DNA of 41,081 nt from positions 1 to 41,081 of IMG/VR virus record IMGVR_UViG_3300036851_000125; one strand, 5' to 3'. The notes under the pieces are model-generated. The model made no database searches. It saw only the letters and a program-made list of their open reading frames with translations, and had not been told where the DNA came from. This stretch comes from a virus. The position numbers were made by a program, and so were the translations under genes. Shown piece after piece: positions 7,067-12,926 of this stretch. Every line of letters begins with the position of its first letter. Within the stretch, counting starts at the first letter, position 1.

Positions 7067-7420
7067 ATGAATGGCGAAAACATTGGTGGAGCAGAAGGGG
7101 ATCGAACCCTCGACCTCCGCATTGCGAATGCGAAAAAGCTCAACGGCCAAGCTGTTGATTTTGAAACGGTAGCACCGAAGAAACGGCGGTCGCGCCGTGC
7201 CAACAAGCGCGCACGGGTGTCAACGGGTGTTCGTGGGCGCCTTCCGCCTGACCCGCGACCGATTCTTTGCACGGGCTGCTACAAGCCGCCGCGGTTCCGC
7301 GATGGCGTTGCCATTGCGTGTTCGTGTGGAGCCGCACCGCACCGCCTTGCGTGGCTGGCGCTGACGGTTCCGATAGGCCCGCTGTCGGTTGCCGAACTTC
7401 GGCGCACGCAACAAAGGTAG
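7067..7420 (+). CDS. Hypothetical Cys-containing protein overlapping attP
   Basis: A 117-residue frame preceded by AAGAGG seven bases before ATG 7067. Residues about 6-22 are simply the translation of the tRNA-like attP core (GGAEGDRTLDLRIANA). The remainder is Arg/Lys-rich, then has a ribbon-like part (CTGCYKPPRF, CSCGAAPH). Integration at attP would separate the start codon from the body, or replace it with chromosomal sequence, so a full-length product could be made only from the free phage. The coding status of the first third is doubtful; a downstream start (for example GTG in ARVSTG) is possible. Confidence 0.45.
   Translation: MNGENIGGAEGDRTLDLRIANAKKLNGQAVDFETVAPKKRRSRRANKRARVSTGVRGRLPPDPRPILCTGCYKPPRFRDGVAIACSCGAAPHRLAWLALTVPIGPLSVAELRRTQQR
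7084..7133 (-). other. attP: attP core: 3' portion of a tRNA-Ala(CGC)
   Basis: Read on the minus strand, this 50-bp stretch folds as the anticodon arm, variable loop, T arm and acceptor 3' strand of a tRNA. The anticodon stem is UCGCA/UGCGG around the loop UUCGCAA (anticodon CGC, Ala). The T arm is GAGGG-UUCGAUC-CCCUU and the acceptor strand is CUGCUCC followed by ACCA. U at position 70 fits the G3-U70 identity pair of alanine tRNAs. There is no 5' half, so this is not a tRNA gene. Phages that integrate into tRNA genes carry such a 3' copy to restore the gene, and its place just after int supports attP. Confidence 0.88.
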
Positions 7421-7426
7421 GCGTTT

Positions 7427-7825
7427 ATGGTGAGCACAACCGTTACTGAAGAGACGACCGTTCATTCGACTCGCATGGTCGCATGCGGTCACATCGTGTA
7501 CCTCGGCCACGAGCAGATGCTCGAGCTCCAGAGGAATCACAAGTTGTTCTACTGCACGTTCTGCGGCAATACGAACCACTACCCAGGGGAGTCGAAAGAA
7601 GAAGCGCTCAAGCGGTTGCTGGCATCCAAGGAGGATCAGCTCGCGACCATGCGCGTTGACCGTGACCGCAAGGAAGCCCAGCGCCGAGCCGAGAAAGCGG
7701 CCAAGACGAAGATCAAGCAGCGCGTCGCGCACGGCGTGTGCCCCTGCTGCACCCGCTCCTTCAGCGACCTGAAGCGGCACATGACGACGAAGCACCCCGA
7801 CTACGCGAATAGCGAGGCCGTCTGA
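7427..7825 (+). CDS. Zinc-finger protein (132 aa)
   Basis: An N-terminal CGH...CTFCGN pair and a C-terminal CPCCTRSFSDLKRHMTTKHP, a C2H2-like finger, flank a long charged helix (residues about 60-105, rich in Lys, Arg, Glu, Ala) that probably forms a coiled coil. AAAGGTAGG precedes ATG 7427. DNA or RNA binding is likely from the finger; the target is unknown. Confidence 0.65.
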   Translation: MVSTTVTEETTVHSTRMVACGHIVYLGHEQMLELQRNHKLFYCTFCGNTNHYPGESKEEALKRLLASKEDQLATMRVDRDRKEAQRRAEKAAKTKIKQRVAHGVCPCCTRSFSDLKRHMTTKHPDYANSEAV

Positions 7826-7826
7826 C

Positions 7827-8009
7827 ATGCAGGCAAGCACAATAGTTTTCTTCTGCGCTCTCGCGGTTATCTGGGTCGCCGCCGCCGTTCGCTACGCTTG
7901 GATCATCGCGGATGACCGCGGCTGGAAGCGCGGCTTCAAGGCTTCACAAGACATCTGGCGGACAGCGTATTACGAGCTGGTTGAGCAAATGAAACGCGAG
8001 GGGAGGTAA
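7827..8009 (+). CDS. Small membrane protein (60 aa)
   Basis: Residues about 4-24 (STIVFFCALAVIWVAAAVRYAW) form one transmembrane helix; the charged C-terminus would face the cytoplasm or periplasm. The ATG is one base after the previous stop. No lysis motif or cysteine is present. The function is unknown. Confidence 0.6.
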   Translation: MQASTIVFFCALAVIWVAAAVRYAWIIADDRGWKRGFKASQDIWRTAYYELVEQMKREGR

Positions 8010-8013
8010 ATCT

Positions 8014-8232
8014 GTGCTGCAAAAACGAATCTCGGTAGCGCGCATTCCTGGTAATGGCGTCCGTATCGAATACACGCCCCCAGGCGCGCTCACGTCTCTA
8101 GAGATACGAGACTTCGCGTTGCCGCTAGAGGAAGTGCCGGACCTGATCCGCTGCTTGTTCGGCTACCTCGCAGCGGCTGACGAGAAGGCGTGCTCGAAGC
8201 TGTTCAAAGAATTGAAGCCACGCCGAAGGTAA
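8014..8232 (+). CDS. Hypothetical protein (72 aa)
   Basis: A GTG start at 8014 with GGGAGG in the tail of the previous gene. A short beta-rich N-terminus (ISVARIPGNGVRIEYTPPG) is followed by a helical segment containing VPDLIRCLFGYLAAADEKA. The family is not recognised. Confidence 0.55.
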   Translation: MLQKRISVARIPGNGVRIEYTPPGALTSLEIRDFALPLEEVPDLIRCLFGYLAAADEKACSKLFKELKPRRR

Positions 8233-8247
8233 ACGGGAGTTTTTGAA

Positions 8248-8463
8248 ATGCGCTACACGATGACGCCCGAACAGCACCGCAAGCTTCTGGAGGCGTGCCA
8301 ACCGATCCCGCTGGTTGCGCTTCAGTGCGGCATGCCTACGTCGCCGCAGGAACGCGCTAACACCGCGTGGCAAGCCTTGGGCGACGAGATCGGGTTCAAG
8401 CACATGACGGTGCGCTCGGTGTATGGGCAACCCGATACGGTCTTTGACGCGGAGCCGAAGTGA
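8248..8463 (+). CDS. Hypothetical phage protein (71 aa)
   Basis: ATG 8248 has GGGAG upstream. The sequence MRYTMTPEQHRKLLEACQPI, followed by a segment ending MTVRSVYGQPDTVFDAEP, resembles a small family common in temperate phage early regions; its role is unknown. The stop overlaps a GTG start of the next small frame. Confidence 0.6.
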   Translation: MRYTMTPEQHRKLLEACQPIPLVALQCGMPTSPQERANTAWQALGDEIGFKHMTVRSVYGQPDTVFDAEPK

Positions 8464-8633
8464 AAACCATCGACATCGTTTTCGACGGCCCGCCGAGTCA
8501 CGACGCGCCGCGATTCGTGGAAGTGGAGCGCGACGGCAAGTCGATCAACTTCGGCGAGTGGGTGCATCGCGACGACGGCTACTGGGCGCTTCGCATTCCA
8601 GATCCCGAGTCTTCGGAGGACTCCCGTGGCTAA
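8460..8633 (+). CDS. Small hypothetical protein (57 aa)
   Basis: The GTG at 8460 overlaps the preceding TGA (GTGA). The product MKTIDIVFDGPPSHDAPRF continues with a small beta-rich body containing FGEWVHRDDGYWALRIPD. The stop lies inside the next gene, whose ribosome-binding site GGAGG is at 8615-8619. The chain of overlaps on both sides supports coding. Confidence 0.55.
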   Translation: MKTIDIVFDGPPSHDAPRFVEVERDGKSINFGEWVHRDDGYWALRIPDPESSEDSRG

Positions 8634-8901
8634 GCGATGCGACTGCGGGCACATGGTAAACGGCCCTTGCGCGCCGGAGTGCCGCGGCGAGCCTCCCCTT
8701 ACCGACGAACAGGCCGAGCTCGTCGAGTCTGCCGTCATCTACGCCTTCCGCGTCGGGCGCTGCAGCGGCGCACGCACAGGCCAAGATGACGGCGCGCCGG
8801 ATGGTTTGTGGCCGATGGTGCTCGGCACGTTCCCCGAGTTGCGCAACCTGTTGCCGAAACGAATTACCGCCGCCTATCTGGAGGTCTCCGATGGCAAGTA
8901 A
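8626..8901 (+). CDS. Cys-rich hypothetical protein (91 aa)
   Basis: GTG start 8626 after GGAGG. Four cysteines in the first 20 residues (CDCGHM, CAPEC) suggest a metal-binding knuckle, followed by a helical domain (EQAELVESAVIYAFRVG). It overlaps the next gene by 11 bases. The function is unknown. Confidence 0.6.
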   Translation: MAKRCDCGHMVNGPCAPECRGEPPLTDEQAELVESAVIYAFRVGRCSGARTGQDDGAPDGLWPMVLGTFPELRNLLPKRITAAYLEVSDGK

Positions 8902-9106
8902 GAACGTCGAGCTTCAGCCGTTCACCGTGCCGAACTACGTCAGGCAGAGCATGCCGCCCGTTAAGCGCCAGGATGGTTGGCACGAAGCGCCGATACACCC
9001 GCTCGGCGATCTCGACGCCGAGACGCTAGCGCAGCTCTGTGACGACTTCCGCCGCGCGGTGTTCGAGAAGGCGGGCAAAGCCGACCCGTCTCGGAGGAAC
9101 GGATGA
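8891..9106 (+). CDS. Hypothetical protein (71 aa)
   Basis: ATG 8891 with GGAGG seven bases upstream, inside the previous gene. The product contains PLGDLDAETLAQLCDDFRRA, a helical segment, and no motif I can assign. Its TGA overlaps the next ATG. Confidence 0.6.
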   Translation: MASKNVELQPFTVPNYVRQSMPPVKRQDGWHEAPIHPLGDLDAETLAQLCDDFRRAVFEKAGKADPSRRNG

Positions 9107-9384
9107 CTTTGAACCAACTGCACAAACGCTTGGGCGCCCTCATCGAGCAGGGCTGCGGCCGTCACCGCGTGGCGATCGACAAAGCCTCGTTCGTGGACAA
9201 CCGCGAATCCGATGGCTGCACGATCCTGCCAGTCATGGCCATCGAGGACGTGTGGATACCCGATGCCGACGACGACGGCGGAACGGCGGTCAACAAGGAC
9301 GGCACAGAGCTCGGCCGATGCACCGTCGTTTTGGGCGGCTGCATGTACGACCGGAAAGAGTCTCGGGAAGACTCGCGCGAGTAA
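9103..9384 (+). CDS. Hypothetical protein (93 aa)
   Basis: ATGA overlap with the previous gene. The N-terminus LNQLHKRLGALIEQGCGRHRV resembles phage proteins of about 80-100 residues that start with an LxxLi helix and a beta strand carrying VAIDK. An acidic loop (DADDDGG) follows. The function is unknown. Confidence 0.6.
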   Translation: MTLNQLHKRLGALIEQGCGRHRVAIDKASFVDNRESDGCTILPVMAIEDVWIPDADDDGGTAVNKDGTELGRCTVVLGGCMYDRKESREDSRE

Positions 9385-9530
9385 TGACGATGGTCGCCGC
9401 ACCGTATGTCGAAGCGAACGGGATCTACGCCGGCGTACCCGGCATTGAGCTCTGGGACGAGGCTCGAGACGCGCGTCTGTACGCGGGGCCGCATCCCGTC
9501 GTCGCGCATCCGCCTTGCAAAAATGGCTGA
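9384..9530 (+). pseudogene. Truncated N-terminal remnant of a larger phage protein
   Basis: A 48-codon frame beginning at ATG 9384 (or 9390), overlapping the previous TAA. Its sequence, GIYAGVPGIELWDEARDARL then AGPHPVVAHPPC, corresponds from memory to the start of a phage protein family of about 200-250 residues that continues after HPPC. Here it ends at once in KNG-stop, and the next gene begins within the same codons (ATG 9523). This looks like an internal deletion that removed four fifths of the gene. No continuation is visible in the other frames downstream. Confidence 0.6.
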
Positions 9531-9981
9531 CGTTACCTGTCCGCAGTGTGAGGGCCGGAAAGAGCCAAGCGTCGTGTTCGTGAACCGCGGCGAAGCCGGT
9601 TGCAGTGTCGAGCAGCGGCCGTGCAGTCGATGCGACGGCAAGGGCACCATAACCGCCTACGAGCACTCGCTGTTCATTGAAGGGCGTAAGGTGCGCGACG
9701 CGCGGATCGCCGCCGACCTGTCGTTACGCGAGGCCAGCAAGGTTCTGGGCTGCTCGGCGCCGGAGTTATCTGCTGTCGAGCACGGCCGCGAGCCCGCGCA
9801 CCACGGCATTCTGATTGCGCGCCTGAGTCCGCAAGTGGACGAGACGCAGAAGGTTCTCAACGGCGGCTCGTACTGCTACCACGTCGAGCAAGGCCGCTAC
9901 TGCGGACGGGCCGACAAGTGGCCCGGGCACGGACACTTCCACGATTTCAAGAGCGCGCCTACTGGAGACGCGAGTGAGTAA
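9523..9981 (+). CDS. Zinc-ribbon plus HTH regulator-like protein
   Basis: A 152-residue protein with two CxxC knuckles of the DnaJ type (CPQCEG, CSRCDGKG; residues about 6-44). A helix-turn-helix of XRE type follows (KVRDARIAADLSLREASKVL, then ELSAVEHGRE; residues about 57-92). The last third holds CYHVEQGRYCG. Phage proteins combining these two parts are common and probably bind DNA. The ATG overlaps the truncated frame before it. Confidence 0.65.
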   Translation: MADVTCPQCEGRKEPSVVFVNRGEAGCSVEQRPCSRCDGKGTITAYEHSLFIEGRKVRDARIAADLSLREASKVLGCSAPELSAVEHGREPAHHGILIARLSPQVDETQKVLNGGSYCYHVEQGRYCGRADKWPGHGHFHDFKSAPTGDASE

Positions 9982-10216
9982 CTACTGCGGGAATTGCGGC
10001 GAGACGCTGACCGGGTGCAACGGCGTTGAGTGCGCGATGTGCGGCCATCAAACGATCACTAGAGCGCCGATTAAGCGGCCAGATAACCTGCCGCGCTTCC
10101 ATCCTCGCTTCGATCACGAGGTGTGCTTGGTGTGCGGCGAGTATCACGGCAACACTGGGCTGCCATGCCCGCGGATGACCCCAATGAGCGAGACGACCGG
10201 AGACTCCGATGCTTAA
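9974..10216 (+). CDS. Zinc-ribbon protein (80 aa)
   Basis: GTG start 9974, overlapping the previous stop, with GGAG upstream. CGNCGETL, CAMCG and CLVCGEYHG give three CxxC knuckles in 80 residues, so a double zinc ribbon is likely. The function is unknown. Confidence 0.6.
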   Translation: MSNYCGNCGETLTGCNGVECAMCGHQTITRAPIKRPDNLPRFHPRFDHEVCLVCGEYHGNTGLPCPRMTPMSETTGDSDA

Positions 10217-10586
10217 AGTACAAGCCGTCCTCTACAACGATCTGCACGCGGTGCGGGACGACTGTCACACCAAGTGCGAACAGGTTGTTACGCTGGCCGA
10301 TCACGCAGCCGCAATCAAAGAGCTTTCCTCCAAGCTAGACGGGCTCACAAAGGAGTTGACCGCCGCGCGCGACGCAGCCTTTAGCGAAGGCGTGAAGTTT
10401 GCCAGGGTGCTCGCCGACTACAACGAGATGATTGCCAACAACCACATCATGAGCAAGAAATTCGAGTGCGCTAGGCAGGCTTGGTCGGTGTTATCCGATC
10501 CGACAGTCGACCAGCACACCGAAGCGCGAAGGCTAGAGGCTCACCAGAAGCTATGGGATGCAATCAAGCCGGGGTTAGGAGCATGA
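10209..10586 (+). CDS. Coiled-coil hypothetical protein (125 aa)
   Basis: ATG 10209 follows GGAG. Residues about 30-60 (HAAAIKELSSKLDGLTKELT) form a heptad coiled coil, which is also seen in the next gene. There is no enzymatic motif. Confidence 0.6.
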   Translation: MLKVQAVLYNDLHAVRDDCHTKCEQVVTLADHAAAIKELSSKLDGLTKELTAARDAAFSEGVKFARVLADYNEMIANNHIMSKKFECARQAWSVLSDPTVDQHTEARRLEAHQKLWDAIKPGLGA

Positions 10587-11155
10587 GCGAAGCCGACGAT
10601 GACGCAGAGTGGTTGCGTGGTTGCGCCGAGTACGCGCCGAGCGAGGAATCCGAAGCGCGGTTTAAGGCCATCGCATTCCGGCTAATTCAGCAAGAGAGCC
10701 GACTAGGCGAAACAGTTGAACAGCGCGACAACGCCATGCGTGAGCTGTTTGAGCTGAACCTACGGCTTGCGGCGGCTGTCTCCGGACTAGACAGTCTCGA
10801 TCAGCGCAACACGATCCTGGAGGTCGAGAACGAGAAGCTGAATGAGCGGCTAGCCGGGGCTCGCCAGGGACGTGATGACGCTCTGCTCAGATTGAACAGC
10901 AGCATTGAAGTCCGGCAGCGAGACGACCTTGAAGGTAAGCCGTTACAGCTCAGCTATCAGGATCACCATTCGATCGGTGCCACGATGTACGACGCACTCA
11001 GGGGGCTAGCGTTCCAGCTTTACAAGACGCGCCCGCTCGACGTGCGCGACTTCGGCGCTGTCGGTGATTCTGTCGTAGAGAAACGCAGCACTAACCCAGC
11101 GGATCATCCGCGCATCGCGGGGTATGCTGAAGACTTTGATGATCGCTCTGAGTGA
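10583..11155 (+). CDS. Coiled-coil hypothetical protein (190 aa)
   Basis: ATGA overlap with the previous gene. An acidic N-terminus leads into a long coiled coil (residues about 35-110). The C-terminal part includes MYDALRGLAFQLYKTRPLDV. Two consecutive coiled-coil proteins may interact, but this is inference. The last 32 bases overlap the next gene. Confidence 0.6.
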   Translation: MSEADDDAEWLRGCAEYAPSEESEARFKAIAFRLIQQESRLGETVEQRDNAMRELFELNLRLAAAVSGLDSLDQRNTILEVENEKLNERLAGARQGRDDALLRLNSSIEVRQRDDLEGKPLQLSYQDHHSIGATMYDALRGLAFQLYKTRPLDVRDFGAVGDSVVEKRSTNPADHPRIAGYAEDFDDRSE

Positions 11156-11312
11156 GGCTGTGGTTCGGGAGACGCCAACAGGAAAAGAGTTCGATTGCCC
11201 GAAGTGCGGCGGGGCGATCAATGTCGGCTGGAAGATGGCGACGTTTTGGACTTGCCCGCACTGCCATGAGTTGGCGCCCGTACCACCGTGGCCAGACGAC
11301 GAAGATGAGTGA
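11124..11312 (+). CDS. Zinc-ribbon protein (62 aa)
   Basis: FDCPKCGGAINVGWKM followed by TCPHCHELAP is a classical zinc ribbon. The start is either ATG 11124 or ATG 11139; neither has a strong ribosome-binding site, and the frame overlaps the preceding gene. The function is unknown. Confidence 0.55.
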   Translation: MLKTLMIALSEAVVRETPTGKEFDCPKCGGAINVGWKMATFWTCPHCHELAPVPPWPDDEDE

Positions 11313-11323
11313 GGCACAAGTTT

Positions 11324-11623
11324 ATGGCAACGATGATGTTCAAAGAGTTGATCGACACGGCTGCGGCTGAAATGGTGGGGAAGCTCGAGAGCGAGGTGCG
11401 CGCCACCCTGGACGGCGCAGAGCCGGGCTTGACGCTGGCAGACATCAAGGCACGCTGCCGGATCGTTACCGTCTTAGGGAGCCCGGTAGAGACGCTGTGG
11501 CTCGACAATCTGCCATTGCTAGAATGGTGGCCGATCGAATCGGAGATGGAGCGCCGAGACGACAGCTACGTCGTCCGATACACGCGGCGGTATCGTCGCC
11601 TAGACGGCGTGCCGCGCGGCTAA
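11324..11623 (+). CDS. Last gene of the rightward operon (99 aa, hypothetical)
   Basis: ATG 11324 is chosen; an in-frame GTG at 11309 overlaps the previous TGA and is equally possible. The product has a helical N-terminus (MFKELIDTAAAEMVGKLESE) and an Arg-rich end. Its TAA at 11621-11623 overlaps the TAG (11620-11622) of the convergent minus-strand gene, leaving no room for an intergenic terminator. The function is unknown. Confidence 0.55.
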   Translation: MATMMFKELIDTAAAEMVGKLESEVRATLDGAEPGLTLADIKARCRIVTVLGSPVETLWLDNLPLLEWWPIESEMERRDDSYVVRYTRRYRRLDGVPRG

Positions 11624-11922
11624 CCTTTGCTCGCCAGCCGCGACAGCAATACCGCCCTCTCCGCCTCGAAGCTACGCAAGTCGATCCGCTCCGCTTCCGT
11701 GAGCTCGCGCAGCGCCGAGATGTCCTTCAGCCTCTGGATCTTGATCTCGATCAGATCGCGTCGGGTTCGTAGGTCTCCGTCCTCGCGGTCGGCGGCGAGT
11801 AGGTCGTGCTGCTGCTGCGCGCTGACCTCGTTCTCATAGCGCGCATCGAAGGCGAGCGTTGACACAACGATCGCGGCGACCGCGCCAGCAAGTCCATAGA
11901 CTGTCGTGATTCCGAGTTTCAT
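11620..11922 (-). CDS. Spanin-like (i-spanin/Rz-type) lysis protein
   Basis: A 100-residue protein with an N-terminal membrane anchor (LGITTVYGLAGAVAAIVVST) and then a charged, helical periplasmic part (QQQHDLLAADREDGDLRTRR and onward) of the kind seen in inner-membrane spanins. It is last in the lysis operon, two bases after the holin stop, where Rz usually lies. Spanins join inner and outer membranes in the final step of Gram-negative lysis. I did not find a separate or embedded lipoprotein o-spanin, so the assignment rests on position and topology. Confidence 0.6.
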   Translation of the reverse strand: MKLGITTVYGLAGAVAAIVVSTLAFDARYENEVSAQQQHDLLAADREDGDLRTRRDLIEIKIQRLKDISALRELTEAERIDLRSFEAERAVLLSRLASKG

Positions 11923-11924
11923 AA

Positions 11925-12230
11925 CTAGGTGGGCGTTGGCGTCTTGACCTTGCGGACGGCCATCCATGCGAGACCGATGGTCGTCACGATGACGCCTGCC
12001 AGCTCCATCAGCGCGTTATCGGATAGCACGAAACCGAGCGGGGCTGCGGCGGTCATCGCATGGCGCAAAAGGCCGAGCACGATTTGGGTCAACACTGCAC
12101 TATTCATGGGTAGTTCCTCTGTCTCGGCAGGTGGTAGCGCCTGCCCCGCTTTCTTTGCTTGCCTATGCGCCTTCCAGCGCTTGATGGGCCGGACGTCGAG
12201 CCACATCACAATTAGTCGGCCGAGGTTCAT
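11925..12230 (-). CDS. Holin, probably with two translational starts
   Basis: A 101-residue frame from ATG 12230, which overlaps the endolysin TGA. A second ATG at 12107 is preceded by AGAGGA at good distance and gives a 60-residue product beginning MNSAVLTQIVLGLLRHAMTA. That part has the short-holin pattern of phages: an LLRHAMTAAAPLGFVL amphipathic helix, a turn, then a membrane helix (LMELAGVIVTTIGLAWMAV) and a basic tail. The extra N-terminal 41 residues are strongly basic (RPIKRWKAHRQAKK). A dual-start holin with a charged extension would recall the holin/antiholin pairs of lambda S, but here this is inference. Confidence 0.7.
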   Translation of the reverse strand: MNLGRLIVMWLDVRPIKRWKAHRQAKKAGQALPPAETEELPMNSAVLTQIVLGLLRHAMTAAAPLGFVLSDNALMELAGVIVTTIGLAWMAVRKVKTPTPT

Positions 12231-12676
12231 GACAGCCGCCTTACTCCGAGCATGCTGTTGATCGGATAGCGCGCGATGTTCACGCTGTTCGATTGGTTGC
12301 CACCAAGGACGAGCACGACGGACTGATCAATGCCAGCGAATAGCCCGACGTGGCCTGGAGCGCCCGAAGTGATTTCTGGTCCAGGCTGCGGTCCTGTACC
12401 TCTCTTCAGGATCACTACGTCGAAGCCAGGGACTGCCAGGTCAATCTCGATTGGACGGCCGACGTTGAGCCATGAGCGAGCCGCAGACGACTTCGAGCGA
12501 GGCAGCCGCAGCATCCATGCCAAGGCATTGACGAAGCTCGAGCACCATGGCACCTCGTCCGGCGTCGATGGATCGAGGCCGCAAAGCGAGTGCGCCCACG
12601 AGATGAAACCGTTGTGCTTGTCGCCCGCGAGTTCGGCCATGCCAACGAAGCGTTGCGCGAGGTCGTAGAGCTTCAT
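12227..12676 (-). CDS. Endolysin, TIGR02594 type (CHAP/NlpC-P60-like peptidase)
   Basis: A 149-residue cytoplasmic enzyme without signal peptide, so it depends on the holin. DEVPWCSSFVNALAWML at about 40-56 gives the nucleophile C45. GHVGLFAG gives H109 and LGGNQSNSV gives the third polar residue at N127. This Cys-His-Asn arrangement and the motifs WCS, GHVG and GGNQ are those of the TIGR02594 family, which cuts peptidoglycan peptides. The start at 12676 is set by GGAGGGCGG upstream and by the TGA/ATG overlap with the small gene before it. Confidence 0.82.
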   Translation of the reverse strand: MKLYDLAQRFVGMAELAGDKHNGFISWAHSLCGLDPSTPDEVPWCSSFVNALAWMLRLPRSKSSAARSWLNVGRPIEIDLAVPGFDVVILKRGTGPQPGPEITSGAPGHVGLFAGIDQSVVLVLGGNQSNSVNIARYPINSMLGVRRLS

Positions 12677-12771
12677 ACCGCCCTCCGCATCAGGAACCAC
12701 AGCGCGAGATATATGGCGCGGCCACCGTAATGCGGCATTTGAATTCCTCGAAGTGTCGCCATGTCATCCAT
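12673..12771 (-). CDS. 32-residue membrane peptide ahead of the endolysin
   Basis: ATG 12771 has a near-perfect AAAGGAG four bases upstream, and the TGA (12673-12675) overlaps the endolysin ATG. The product starts MDDMATLRGIQMPHYGGRAI and ends with a hydrophobic helix YLALWFLMRRAV. It is the first frame downstream of the putative late promoter at 12788-12816. A start signal stronger than its neighbours' and exact coupling make it likely to be translated. It could be a small lysis regulator or only a leader that couples translation of the endolysin. Confidence 0.55.
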   Translation of the reverse strand: MDDMATLRGIQMPHYGGRAIYLALWFLMRRAV

Positions 12772-12787
12772 CGCTCCTTTGAGCAGT

Positions 12788-12816
12788 ATTGTTAGATGCA
12801 TCAATGTCAAAACCAA
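12788..12816 (-). promoter_or_regulatory. Putative late promoter/activator element, lysis operon copy
   Basis: On the minus strand the element reads TTGGTT-TTGACA, ten variable bases, then TAACAAT. The same two blocks with the same 10-bp gap occur at 33222-33250, ahead of the structural operon. Taking TAACAAT as the -10 and TTGGTT as the -35 (16-bp spacing), transcription would start just before AAAGGAG of the first lysis gene. A plain sigma-70 reading of TTGACA has no -10 at 16-18 bp, so a phage-specific activator is possible. Confidence 0.6.
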
Positions 12817-12926
12817 CTTTCCTCTTGGGGTTATTGAGTACGAGACCTAGTCAGGAGCGACCAGATGTATTGCTAGCGACAATAGCCCACGGCTAAGATG
12901 CAAACCCGCAAGTCGCGGCAGTATTC

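Noticed and set aside
7084-7133. Functional tRNA gene
   Set aside because: Only the 3' part is present; there is no D arm or 5' acceptor strand. It is read as attP.
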